Part shown: positions 10,001 to 19,019 of the stretch, one piece after another | Layout of the letters: the number at the start of each line of letters is the position of its first letter | How positions within the stretch are numbered: the stretch's first letter is position 1 | Assembly: GCF_015732155.1 (NCBI RefSeq) | Contig: NZ_WIQK01000001.1 | Coordinates: 62,001 to 126,000 of the forward strand | Source: Pectinatus sottacetonis | GTDB lineage: Bacteria > Bacillota > Negativicutes > Selenomonadales > Selenomonadaceae | Direction: 5' to 3' | Length of the DNA stretch: 64,000 bases | Position numbers and translations under genes: made by a program | The notes under the pieces: model-generated | Told to the model about the DNA's origin: nothing | What the model saw: the letters and a program-made list of their open reading frames with translations, nothing else | Databases searched by the model: none

Positions 10001-10278
10001 TGCAGCCTAAAAAACTTTTGGATGATATGCGGCTTTTGTGTCGTAAACAGCAGGAACCGATCAGGGAGTTGTGTGAGCGATTCAACAAGGAAACAGCCGA
10101 TGGAAGAAATATGAGTGATGTCTCCCAACTATTGAGCGATGCGATTCATTCTATTTTGGATGTCAAAGAAGAAAGTGATATTGACAGTTTGTTTCGTAGT
10201 GGTGGAACATCAGCGCTGATGTCGTCAATATCAGGTTTGGATGATTTTGAATTAATTTGTTTTGTCGTAATTAAATAA
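7054..10278 (+). CDS. SNF2-like DEAD/DEAH helicase with N-terminal PLD-like region
   Basis: Large superfamily 2 helicase, first gene of the defence operon. The start at ATG 7054 is preferred because GGAGGG at 7041-7046 is spaced 7 bases from it, giving 1074 residues; GTG 7039 overlaps that site. The first 200 or so residues resemble the phospholipase D-like domain that precedes such helicases, but I see no clear HxK pair. The helicase motifs are clear: ADSVGLGKT (Walker A), VIDESHNFRNG (DESH), LSATPVNNR (motif III), ATDCISEGQNLQDC and QRFGRIDRIGS (motifs V and VI). It probably translocates on DNA in partnership with the Mod/Res proteins encoded downstream. The exact role is unknown. Confidence 0.85.
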   Translation: MKVINNINDIARDDLMATIKKGSKVFVAAACFSMYAYNVLKKQLDSIDEFRFLFTSPTFIKQKAEKAKREFYIPRLDREHSLYGTEFEIKLRNELTQKAIAKECAAWIRKKAIFKSNTSGENMSGFATVESHDAQTAYMPLMGFTTVDLGCDRGNNSYNMINRMEAPFSTQYIELFNQLWNDKDKLQDVTESIIENISSAYNENAPELIYFLALYNVFSTFLDDISEDNLPNEATGFKNSQIWNMLYDFQKDAVLAIINKLEQYNGCILADSVGLGKTFTALAVVKYYENKNKTVLILCPKKLSENWNTYKDNYVNNPIAKDRLNYDVLFHTDLSRTQGTSNGLDLDRLNWGNYDLVVIDESHNFRNGSGTHANTVENRYVKLMDKVIRTGVKTKVLMLSATPVNNRFNDLKNQLAIAYEGNAGNLDERLKTKKPIEDIFRQAQRSFNEWNKLEPADRTTDALLHKLDFDFFELLDSVTIARSRKHIKKYYNTVEVGKFPERLKPISLRPSISNKNNAINYNEIYEQLMTLCLVVYTPSNYIFPSRLEKYMDLSHSKGLTQSGREEGIRRLMSVNLLKRLESSVYSFKLTLSRIHAFIEDTLEEIACFEKNGMSDLDVYEVSDRDWDDDDQNTDLFTVGKKIKIDLADMDYKSWREGLLHDAEILELLTSMVEDITPEYDSKLQTLLKLLANKIERPINSGNKKVLIFSAFSDTAEYLYDNVSTFIKQKYGMDTAIITGSIDGKTTIKGLKATLNNVLTCFSPISKGKDVLMPDSDADIEILIATDCISEGQNLQDCDYLVNYDIHWNPVRIIQRFGRIDRIGSKNEYIQLVNFWPDMTLDDYINLKGRVETRMKISIMTSTGDDDLINAEEKGDLEYRKQQLKRLQDEVVDIEDMSTGISIMDLGLNEFRLDLLEYVKTHADMDKLPFGLHAVVPANEELPEGVIFVLKNINNSVNIDHHNQIHPFYMVYVDTDGNIVCDHLQPKKLLDDMRLLCRKQQEPIRELCERFNKETADGRNMSDVSQLLSDAIHSILDVKEESDIDSLFRSGGTSALMSSISGLDDFELICFVVIK

Positions 10279-10291
10279 GGGAGTTGCACAT

Positions 10292-10951
10292 ATGTTTGGA
10301 TTACCTAAATCGACAGAATTCAATAAGCGTATCCCTAAACAAAAATTTTATGAGAATATATCTGTAACATCTGCTTTAAAGAAAAGTTTTGTTGAACAAG
10401 TCAAAACAATTGTTTGGAAAAATAAGCTGGCACCTGCTACGCTAAATGTAGCAGGCGGGCAAATCGTACAAGAGTTGCAGATTTTTGAAGTTCGATTGAA
10501 TCAGATGATGATTGATGAGAATATTTTGCGTCAAATTGATAAAGCAATTTCGTATCATATCTTGTATCTGTTGGAGTATGAAGGAAAATACCAAGCTTGT
10601 ATTGCTTATAAGGAAATCAGCGAATCTGGAATTAGTGGATTAAAAGAAAACCAATATTATCATACCGAATGGTCGATTGAAGAAAAACTGTCTTTGCGGC
10701 TGGATGGACTTGGGCTAGATGATATTTATAGCAGCTACGTGCGACAAATTGCTGGTAGTCAATTGCAAGTATGCGAGAGTGGAGAATCAATCAAAAAGTC
10801 AGTGGAACGCAGTCAGAAAAAAGCAAAGCTGGAAAAACAGATCAAAAGCTTAGAAGGAAAAATCTGTAGAGAAAAGCAATTGAATCGAAAAATGCAATGG
10901 AATGCGGAATTGAAGCGATTAAAAATTGAATGGGAAGAAATGGACTCATAA
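10292..10951 (+). CDS. DUF4391 family protein
   Basis: 219 residues, start set by GGGAG 9 bases upstream, 13 bases after the helicase. The opening (FGLPKSTEFNKRIPKQKFYE) and the middle (DKAISYHILYLLEYEGKYQA) match the DUF4391 family, which occurs between SNF2-type helicases and type III methylase genes. The C-terminal 60 residues are a charged coiled coil (KKAKLEKQIKSLEGKI). Biochemical function is not known; a bridging or nuclease-accessory role in the operon is inference. Confidence 0.7.
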   Translation: MFGLPKSTEFNKRIPKQKFYENISVTSALKKSFVEQVKTIVWKNKLAPATLNVAGGQIVQELQIFEVRLNQMMIDENILRQIDKAISYHILYLLEYEGKYQACIAYKEISESGISGLKENQYYHTEWSIEEKLSLRLDGLGLDDIYSSYVRQIAGSQLQVCESGESIKKSVERSQKKAKLEKQIKSLEGKICREKQLNRKMQWNAELKRLKIEWEEMDS

Positions 10952-10981
10952 TAGTATGAGGCGATAGAAGGAGAGCATAAA

Positions 10982-12844
10982 ATGGATAAAATGCGCATGG
11001 AGTCAGCTGATATGACAGCTCAGAATATAGAAAAAATCGGGACAATGTTTCCTAACTGCATAACAGAAACCATAGATAAAAACGGCAAGCCCAAAAAGGC
11101 AATCAACTTCGAGCTGCTCAAGCAGATGCTTTCCGGCGATGTGTTAGACGGCGATGAAGCCTACGAATTTACATGGGTAGGTAAAAAAGCTGCCATTGTG
11201 GAAGCCAACAAACCTATCCGTAAGACGCTCCGTCCTTGCCTAGAGGAAAGTAAGGATTGGGATACCACTGAAAATCTCTATATTGAGGGCGATAACCTTG
11301 AGGTGCTGAAACTTTTGCAGGAAAGTTATCTTAATAAAATAAAAGTAATTTATATAGATCCTCCATATAATACGGGAAATGACCAGTTCATATATTCGGA
11401 TAATTATCGTGTTACAGAGGTTGAATATAATGATCTTTCTGGACTTTTTGATGACGAGGGAAATAAAAGATTTAAAGAAAATAGTATTAGTAATCCTAGG
11501 TTTCATTCTAGTTGGTGTAGTATGATGTATTCAAGGTTGTTATTGGCGAGAAATCTTTTAACTGATGATGGCATTATTTTCATATCTATAGATGAACGTG
11601 AATATTCAAACATTAGAAAAATTTGTGATGAAATTTTTGGAGAAAAAAATTATTTTGGAGACATTATTTGGGAAGCAACTACTCAACCAATAAATGCAGG
11701 AACAGCAAGATTTGGATTGCAGAAAAAAACAGAGACTATATTGATGTATGGCAAACAAAAAAACAAATTTAGTGGATTTACACTTGAGAAAATAGAAGGA
11801 GAATTAAATTACCCACATCAAGGAAAACATGGAAAATGTCGGTTTGAAATAATAGAAAAATCAGATTCTGGAGATTATAATAGACCCACAATGAAATTTT
11901 CAATATTAGGACAATATCCGCGTAATGGGAAACGTTGGCAAATAGGCGATAAAACAGCTAAAAAACTTGAAGCTGAAGGAAAAGTGGAAATAGTAGATGG
12001 TATTGTAAAAAAAGCAGTATATCCGGAAGATGAGATAGATAAAACGCAATATAAACCATTTTGGTCACTTCTTTTAGCTAATGATGTTGGGACAGCACAG
12101 ACTGGAAAAGACGAATTTAATGATTTAATGGAAACTTCTATGGGATTTGATACTGTAAAACCAAGGGCGTTAATTCAAAAATTATTAACTTACTTAGGTA
12201 AAGATTGTACAGTTTTAGATTTTTTTTCTGGAACAGCTACTACAGCTGAAGCCGTAATAAATTTAAATGTTACTGATGATGGAAAAAGAAAATTTATCAT
12301 GGTACAAATACCTGAAGTTTGTGAGGAAGTTACAGATGCTTTTAAAGCTGGGTATAAAGACATTTGTGAAATCGGCAAAGAACGTATTCGCCGTGCAGCT
12401 AAAAAGATAGCTGAAGAAAATCCGAAGGCAAAATTTGACTCCGGTTTCCGTGTTTTCAAGTTAGATGAATCAAACATGACAGATGTCTATTATTCGGCAG
12501 ATGCATATAATCAAGGAATGCTTTCAATGTTGGAATCCAATATCAAGCCGGACAGAACTGACATTGATTTGCTTTTTGCCTGCATCCTTGATTGGGGGCT
12601 TCCTCTGTCCATGCCGTATACCTCGGAAAAGCTGCAGAGTTGTACTATTCACACATATAACAATGGTGACCTGATCGCTTGTTTTGATATAAATATTTCT
12701 GAAGACGTAATAAAAGAAATTGCAAATAGAAAACCATTGCGAGCTGTTTTCCGTGATTCCAGTTTTGCTAACAGTCCATCTAAAATTAACGTTAGTGAAA
12801 TATTTAAGCTTATTAGTCCACGTACTACAGTAAAAGTAATTTAA
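10982..12844 (+). CDS. mod: type III restriction-modification DNA methyltransferase (Mod)
   Basis: N6-adenine methyltransferase of the beta class, 620 residues, which recognises the target site for both modification and restriction in a type III system. Motif IV is DPPYNTG (about residue 126) and comes before motif I VLDFFSGTATTAEAV (about residue 410), the beta-class order. The region between them carries the target recognition domain. The ends of the gene are visibly richer in GC than its middle (about 11330-12360), suggesting a swapped recognition domain. GGAGAG precedes the start. It is followed 11 bases later by res. Confidence 0.92.
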   Translation: MDKMRMESADMTAQNIEKIGTMFPNCITETIDKNGKPKKAINFELLKQMLSGDVLDGDEAYEFTWVGKKAAIVEANKPIRKTLRPCLEESKDWDTTENLYIEGDNLEVLKLLQESYLNKIKVIYIDPPYNTGNDQFIYSDNYRVTEVEYNDLSGLFDDEGNKRFKENSISNPRFHSSWCSMMYSRLLLARNLLTDDGIIFISIDEREYSNIRKICDEIFGEKNYFGDIIWEATTQPINAGTARFGLQKKTETILMYGKQKNKFSGFTLEKIEGELNYPHQGKHGKCRFEIIEKSDSGDYNRPTMKFSILGQYPRNGKRWQIGDKTAKKLEAEGKVEIVDGIVKKAVYPEDEIDKTQYKPFWSLLLANDVGTAQTGKDEFNDLMETSMGFDTVKPRALIQKLLTYLGKDCTVLDFFSGTATTAEAVINLNVTDDGKRKFIMVQIPEVCEEVTDAFKAGYKDICEIGKERIRRAAKKIAEENPKAKFDSGFRVFKLDESNMTDVYYSADAYNQGMLSMLESNIKPDRTDIDLLFACILDWGLPLSMPYTSEKLQSCTIHTYNNGDLIACFDINISEDVIKEIANRKPLRAVFRDSSFANSPSKINVSEIFKLISPRTTVKVI

Positions 12845-12855
12845 GGAGGTTCTGC

Positions 12856-15800
12856 ATGAAATTACAATTTAAGCATCAAAAATTTCAGGCAGATGCCGCA
12901 CAAGTGATTGTCGATGTGTTCAAAGGACAACCTTATGGCAAGCCTACTTATATGATGGATCGTGGTACTGGAATATATCAAACTAGTACTACTGAAGATC
13001 GTGATTATACTGGATGGAACAACATGCCCATAATACCGGAAATCAATGATCAGATTATTCTGGATCACATCAACAAGATTCAGCGTTCTTACCAGATTGA
13101 ACCTTCCAATGAACTGAAAGGGCGATATAATCTGACAGTTGAAATGGAAACAGGTGTTGGTAAGACATATACATACATAAAAACAATGTATGAGCTTAAC
13201 AAGTATTATGGATGGAGCAAGTATATTGTCGTTGTACCTAGTGTTGCTATACGTGAGGGTGTTTATAAATCATTCCAGATTACGCAAGACCATTTTGCCG
13301 AAGAGTACGGAAAGAAAATCAGGTTCTTTATCTACAATTCTGCACAGCTTACGGAAATCGACCGCTTTGCGTCAGACAGCGCTATAAATGTCATGATTAT
13401 CAATTCTCAGGCGTTTAATGCCAGAGGCAAAGATGCAAGGCGAATTTATATGCAGTTGGATGAATTCCGCTCCAGAAGACCTATAGATATCATTGCAAAG
13501 ACCAATCCGATTGTAATTATTGATGAGCCTCAATCAGTAGAGGGCAAGCATACTAAAGAACGATTAAAGGAATTCAATGCTTTATTTACTTTGCGTTACT
13601 CTGCTACCCCACGGGAATATTACAACCTGATTTATCGTCTTGACGCAATGGATGCTTATAATAAAAAACTGGTCAAGAAAATTTCGGTTAAGGGCATTGA
13701 AGAGTCCGGTTCGACGGCAACTGATAGTTATGTATATCTACAAAGTATCAATCTTTCAAAAACTGATCCGACTGCAACGATTCAGTTTGATTTAAAAGGT
13801 GCTGCTGGGATTCGTAAAGTTACACGAACAGTAGGGATTGGTTACAACTTGTATGATAATTCCGGTGAAATGGAAGAATACAAGAAAGGGTTTGTGGTTA
13901 AATTTATCGATGGTCGTGATGATTCTATTGAATTCATAAACGGGATCAAAATATATGCCGGTGATGTCATAGGTAAAATAGATGAAATGCAGATTCGCCG
14001 CATACAAATCAGAGAAACTATTCTTTCTCATATTGATAGAGAAAGAAAACTTTTCTATAAAGGAATCAAGGTACTGTCCCTTTTCTTCATTGATGAAGTT
14101 GCAAAGTATAAACAATATGATGCAAATGGAAATGCAGTAAACGGTGTTTATGCGGACATTTTTGAAGAAGAATACAAGGACGTTGTTGGAAATATGCAAA
14201 TTGCCATGGGCGAAGATAAATATATGGAGTATTTGAATTCAATCGATGCTCATGACACTCATGCCGGGTATTTCTCGATAGATAAAAAAGGACATGCAGT
14301 AGACAGTAAAGTGTCGGATAAAAAAGAGAAAACATCTGATGATATCGACGCTTATGATCTTATCATGAAGAACAAAGAACTTCTTCTGGATTGTGATCCA
14401 AAGCGTTCCCCTGTCCGCTTTATTTTTTCTCACTCTGCTCTTCGTGAAGGGTGGGATAACCCAAATGTGTTCCAGATATGCACTTTGAAACAAAGCGGCA
14501 GTGATGTTCGTAAGCGTCAGGAAGTTGGGCGTGGCTTACGTCTTTGTGTCAATCAAGATGGAGAACGTATGGATTCATCTGTTCTTGGCAATAATGTGCA
14601 GAATATTAACATACTTACAGTCATCGCAAACGAGAGTTATGACAGCTTTGCAAAGGGTTTACAGACTGAGATTGCTGAAACCGTATCTGACAGACCACTA
14701 GCTGTTACGGCTGACCTTTTCAAGGGAAAAGTCATTACAGATGCAAGAGGTAATGAACAGGTTGTTGATGATGATACAGCACAGGCTATCTATTTTGACA
14801 TGATAGTGAACAGATACATTGACAAGAAAGGCATATTAACTGATCAGTATTATCAGGATAAGGCTAACAACGAAATTAAGGTTGCGGGTGAGGTGAAAGA
14901 TTCAGCTGCTTCTGTGATTGAAATTATAGATTCTGTATATAACAGCCACTCTATGCAGCCTGAAAATGCCCGCAGCAATAATGTAGAACTTCAAGTTAAT
15001 ACTGATAAGCTTGCAATGCCTGAGTTTAAGGCATTATGGAACAAAATAAATGAGAAATCTGTTTATGTTGTTGACTTTGATACAGATGAATTAATAAAAA
15101 AATCCATTACTTCTATGAATTCTAATCTTCGTGTTTCAAAGATATATTTTAAGGTTCAAACCGGAACGATGGATGAAATCAAATCCAGAGATGTTTTAAG
15201 GAATGGGGATGCCTTTGTCAAGGAGGAATCTGGACACTACGGTGCAGTAATCAAGGCAAGTACAAGTGTTAAATATGATCTTATTGGAAAGCTTGTTGAT
15301 GAGACAGGTCTAACAAGAAGAGCTGTAATTAAAATTCTTCAGGGGATTGAGAAACCAGTATTTGACCAATTCCATGATAATCCAGAAGAGTTTATTCTAA
15401 AGTCATCACGTCTGATCAATGATGAGAAAGCTACTGCCATTATTGAACATATTACCTATCGTGCGATGGATGATCATTATGGAACCGATGTTTTTACAGA
15501 ACCAACTATCAAGGGAAAACTGGGCATAAATGCAATGAAGGCCAACAAAAGTTTATATGATCATATTGTTTACGATTCTACAAATGAGAAAAAATTTGCA
15601 ACAGATCTGGATTCAAGTAAGGAAGTAGCTGTCTATGTCAAACTGCCTAATGGATTCTATATCAACACACCTATTGGGCATTATAACCCCGACTGGGCAA
15701 TTGCATTCCATGAAGGAACTGTAAAACACATTTATTTCGTAGCTGAAACAAAAGGTTCGATGTCTTCCATGCAGCTTAGACTGATTGAAGAATCTAAAAA

Positions 15801-15900
15801 CCACTGTGCCAGAGAGCATTTCAAGGCGATAAGCTCTGAGAATATTGTTTATGACGTGGTGGATAGCTATAAGACGCTGTTGGATAAAGTGATCAGGTAA
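12856..15900 (+). CDS. res: type III restriction enzyme, helicase-nuclease subunit (Res)
   Basis: ATP-dependent translocase and endonuclease partner of Mod, 1014 residues. Walker A is METGVGKTYTY (about residue 97) and the DExx box is IIDEPQSVEG. Motif V/VI is SALREGWDNPNVFQ with RQEVGRGLRL. The C-terminal PD-(D/E)xK nuclease is visible as YNPDWAIAF followed by FVAETKGS. Length and motif order match the family. AAGGAGG 8 bases before the ATG fixes the start. No frameshift or missing motif is seen, so Mod and Res look functional. Confidence 0.92.
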   Translation: MKLQFKHQKFQADAAQVIVDVFKGQPYGKPTYMMDRGTGIYQTSTTEDRDYTGWNNMPIIPEINDQIILDHINKIQRSYQIEPSNELKGRYNLTVEMETGVGKTYTYIKTMYELNKYYGWSKYIVVVPSVAIREGVYKSFQITQDHFAEEYGKKIRFFIYNSAQLTEIDRFASDSAINVMIINSQAFNARGKDARRIYMQLDEFRSRRPIDIIAKTNPIVIIDEPQSVEGKHTKERLKEFNALFTLRYSATPREYYNLIYRLDAMDAYNKKLVKKISVKGIEESGSTATDSYVYLQSINLSKTDPTATIQFDLKGAAGIRKVTRTVGIGYNLYDNSGEMEEYKKGFVVKFIDGRDDSIEFINGIKIYAGDVIGKIDEMQIRRIQIRETILSHIDRERKLFYKGIKVLSLFFIDEVAKYKQYDANGNAVNGVYADIFEEEYKDVVGNMQIAMGEDKYMEYLNSIDAHDTHAGYFSIDKKGHAVDSKVSDKKEKTSDDIDAYDLIMKNKELLLDCDPKRSPVRFIFSHSALREGWDNPNVFQICTLKQSGSDVRKRQEVGRGLRLCVNQDGERMDSSVLGNNVQNINILTVIANESYDSFAKGLQTEIAETVSDRPLAVTADLFKGKVITDARGNEQVVDDDTAQAIYFDMIVNRYIDKKGILTDQYYQDKANNEIKVAGEVKDSAASVIEIIDSVYNSHSMQPENARSNNVELQVNTDKLAMPEFKALWNKINEKSVYVVDFDTDELIKKSITSMNSNLRVSKIYFKVQTGTMDEIKSRDVLRNGDAFVKEESGHYGAVIKASTSVKYDLIGKLVDETGLTRRAVIKILQGIEKPVFDQFHDNPEEFILKSSRLINDEKATAIIEHITYRAMDDHYGTDVFTEPTIKGKLGINAMKANKSLYDHIVYDSTNEKKFATDLDSSKEVAVYVKLPNGFYINTPIGHYNPDWAIAFHEGTVKHIYFVAETKGSMSSMQLRLIEESKNHCAREHFKAISSENIVYDVVDSYKTLLDKVIR

Positions 15901-15988
15901 TGTTATGAATGCAACTATGGTATTTGGAATGATCTGGCGATTTACTATATAGTTTAATATACAAATATAGTAGAGTGAGGTGTATAGA

Positions 15989-18571
15989 ATGTTTGAAAAT
16001 GGTTCGATGATACTTGGATTCGATTGTCACCTGCATACTGTGCAGGACAAGGAATTCAAGTATGAAGGCGAGCAAAGTAGTTTTGTTTCAGAGTATGTTG
16101 ACAAACTCTGTCAGGAAAATATTTCTGTTGGAGTAATTACAAACCATAATAAATTTGTGTGTGATGAATATAAGGCAATCAAAAGTGCCGCCAAAAAAAA
16201 GGATATCATTATTTTGCCTGGAGTAGAACTTTCAATAAAAGAAGGAGCAAGTTCTATACATGTTCTGATTGTTTTTAATCCAGATGAATGGTTAAAAGAT
16301 GGAACGGATTTTATTTCTAGGGTTATTGATTCGTTGTTTTTAGATGTTAGTAATCCTGGAGATGAAAATAAGTGTACAAAAGATGATTTCTTAAATGTAA
16401 TAAAGAAATTTAATGATCAGAACAAAGATTATTTTATGATATGTGCGCATGTAGAGCAAAATAAAGGTTTCTGGAAGGAGTGTAAAGGAACATTAATTAC
16501 TGATTTATCAGCAAATCCTTGTTTTAAGAGAAGAGTGATTGGCTTCCAAAAAGCGCGAACAAGAGATCTGATTACTAAGGTACATAATTGGATGAAATAT
16601 GATATAGCTTTTGTAGAAGGATCTGATCCGAAGTCAATTAATGAAATTGGAACATGTAATAAAAAAACATATATAAAAATAGGCGAAAATTCATATTCGG
16701 CAGTGAAATATGCATTGTCAGATTATCGAAACCGCGTTTATGATAATATTTCACCAATCAGTCATGGATATATTAAAAAGATGAAATGCATTGGTGGTAA
16801 ATTATCCAATCAAGTGTTTTCTCCATCACCTGAGCTTAATACACTAATAGGAATAAGAGGAAGTGGAAAGTCTTCTGTTTTAGAAGTATTGAGATATGCG
16901 CTTAATAAGGAACCCGCAACGGATGTAAAATACAAAAATGACTTAGTAAAAGCGGTTCTTGGATCGGGGGGACAGGTTGAACTTACAATTATTGATAAGC
17001 ATGGCAAATCTTATTTATTAAAAAGAATATTTAATGAGAAAAGTACGATATATGACGATTCTGGCGATGTGTTGAAAATTCCGGTTGAAACAATATTGAA
17101 GAATCCGCTGTATTTTGGACAAAAGGACTTAGCACTAACTCGAAAAGGGTACGAATTTGACTTATTAAACAAGATAATTGGAGATAAGGTACCAGATATA
17201 ACAGAAGAATATAAAAATATCCAAAGTAATTTGTGTGATGATATTAATGACCTCAGATTATTAACAGATATTCCGAGCAAGATCTCAGATATAAATAATG
17301 AAAATTTAACGTTAGAACATAAGCTTCAAGTATATAAAGAAAAAGGTCTTGATGAAAAACTAAAAAAACAGACATCATGTAATACTGATCTTGTAAAGCT
17401 GGAAGCCATATCTGACTGGATAAAGGAAATGGTATCATCCATCAACACCGCATATTTAAAGCAAGAACGAAATCTTCTTGCTTTAGATGGTTATAGTTCT
17501 CAGTATAATGCTGAAATATTTCAGGATGTGGAAAAATATATTGGACAAACCAATGTTTGTTTGGATTCGATTAAAACTGATATTAATATATTGAAGGAGG
17601 TACAGGAAGGGCTAATACTTACCAAGAAAAAACTTATAGAAAAAATTGATTCTTTAAAAGATGAATTCGCTGAAATTAAAAGAGAAATCAATGATGAACA
17701 ATTAGACGCTGATAGTTATGTTTCATATCAAAAAAAATTATCCACTAACAAAGAAAAAATAACTACACTTCAAGAAAAGTTAAAATCTAAAGAAAAACTA
17801 AAAGGGTCTATTCAGAATGCATTTAATCAACGTAATGCATTTTTGGAAAAAAACTATATTGAATATAAAAAGGCAATAGGCGAAATAAATAAGCAACAAG
17901 ATATGTTATCTATTAGCATTGAGTTCAAGGGAGATAAAAGTACTTTTAAGGAGGACCTAACAACACAATTTAAAGGAACGGGATTATCAGATGTTAAATA
18001 CAATGAAATATGTACTAAGTTCTCAGATTTACCAGAAATTGTTGAAGACTATTATCTGGGTTGTGGAAATAAAATAAAGGATTATTGTACAGATAATATA
18101 TATTCAAAAATGGCTCAAAAAATAGAAGAAAATTATATTGATATGATTGCTAGTGATACCCCCGATATCATTAACATATCATATCATGGAAAACCACTTA
18201 GTAAACATTCTCTTGGGCAAAGAGCCTCAGCTTTAATATTGTTTATTTTGACGCAACATGACAGCGACGTGATAATTGTAGACCAGCCGGAAGATGATTT
18301 GGATAATCAAGTTATCTATGAGGAATTAATACAAACAATTAGAAGAGAAAAGAAAGATATGCAGTTTATATTTGCGACGCATAATGCAAATATCCCAGTG
18401 TTAGGTGATGCAGAAAGGGTTGTGACATACATTTATAGTGGGGATGAATCTGTTGAGCTGATGGAAGGAACGATAGATTCTGCAGAAACTCACAGAGATA
18501 TTGTAAATATTATGGAAGGCGGAGTAGAAGCATTTAAAAAGCGAAATGAAATATATGGCAATTGGGAATAG
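15989..18571 (+). CDS. TrlF-family protein: PHP phosphoesterase fused to SMC/ABC-like ATPase
   Basis: 860 residues from ATG 15989 (GAGG 8 bases upstream; a GTG at 15980 overlaps that site). The N-terminal 230 residues are a PHP domain: DCHLHT, TNHNKF, PGVELS and CAHVEQN supply the metal ligands. An ABC-type ATPase follows, with Walker A GIRGSGKSS near residue 285, a coiled-coil middle (about 430-650), the signature HSLGQRASAL, Walker B VIIVDQPEDDLDN and the switch His in FATHNAN. This architecture is the TrlF type. Related proteins accompany defence or RNA repair loci. It closes the defence operon after an 88-base gap and may act on nucleic acid ends; substrate unknown. Confidence 0.85.
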   Translation: MFENGSMILGFDCHLHTVQDKEFKYEGEQSSFVSEYVDKLCQENISVGVITNHNKFVCDEYKAIKSAAKKKDIIILPGVELSIKEGASSIHVLIVFNPDEWLKDGTDFISRVIDSLFLDVSNPGDENKCTKDDFLNVIKKFNDQNKDYFMICAHVEQNKGFWKECKGTLITDLSANPCFKRRVIGFQKARTRDLITKVHNWMKYDIAFVEGSDPKSINEIGTCNKKTYIKIGENSYSAVKYALSDYRNRVYDNISPISHGYIKKMKCIGGKLSNQVFSPSPELNTLIGIRGSGKSSVLEVLRYALNKEPATDVKYKNDLVKAVLGSGGQVELTIIDKHGKSYLLKRIFNEKSTIYDDSGDVLKIPVETILKNPLYFGQKDLALTRKGYEFDLLNKIIGDKVPDITEEYKNIQSNLCDDINDLRLLTDIPSKISDINNENLTLEHKLQVYKEKGLDEKLKKQTSCNTDLVKLEAISDWIKEMVSSINTAYLKQERNLLALDGYSSQYNAEIFQDVEKYIGQTNVCLDSIKTDINILKEVQEGLILTKKKLIEKIDSLKDEFAEIKREINDEQLDADSYVSYQKKLSTNKEKITTLQEKLKSKEKLKGSIQNAFNQRNAFLEKNYIEYKKAIGEINKQQDMLSISIEFKGDKSTFKEDLTTQFKGTGLSDVKYNEICTKFSDLPEIVEDYYLGCGNKIKDYCTDNIYSKMAQKIEENYIDMIASDTPDIINISYHGKPLSKHSLGQRASALILFILTQHDSDVIIVDQPEDDLDNQVIYEELIQTIRREKKDMQFIFATHNANIPVLGDAERVVTYIYSGDESVELMEGTIDSAETHRDIVNIMEGGVEAFKKRNEIYGNWE

Positions 18572-18752
18572 TAGAAAATGATTATGAACTGCTAAGAGAA
18601 TGATTCGGAAAACAGGTTGCTGTAAGTTTTCTAAAGTAAAGCTGAATGTCTTTATGTATGGTCTATAATGGACTCACAAATTAAGACATTTTCAGAAAAC
18701 ATTTATAATGAACCTGCTATACTGTAGATAACATTCGAAAGAATATCCATTC

Positions 18753-19019
18753 ATGTCTAGAAAAAGAAGAAATTTCACAGCGAAATTCAAGTCAGATCTC
18801 GTTTTAGAACTGCTAAAAGGAGACAAGGATCTCAACGCGTTGGCTGCTGAAAACAGTATACAGCCAAATCTTTTGCGAAACTGGAAAAAGGAATTTCTTG
18901 ATAAAGTCTCTGTTGTATTCGATGATTTTCGTGAAGAGAATATCAGAGAAAAGTTGAAGACGAGCGCAAAGAAAAAACAGCTTATGCTAAAAAAATTGGA
19001 CAGCCCACCATGCAGGTGA
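18753..19019 (+). pseudogene. IS3 orfA, degenerate
   Basis: Helix-turn-helix orfA beginning MSRKRRNFTAKFKSDLVLEL and containing NSIQPNLLRNWKKEFLDK, nearly identical to copy 2 for the first 60 residues. After EENIREKL the frame departs from copy 2 (lost bases) and ends at 88 residues. Confidence 0.8.

Noticed and set aside
13792-14335. Open frames antisense to the res gene
   Set aside because: No ribosome binding sites or family features; they mirror the strongly supported res coding frame.
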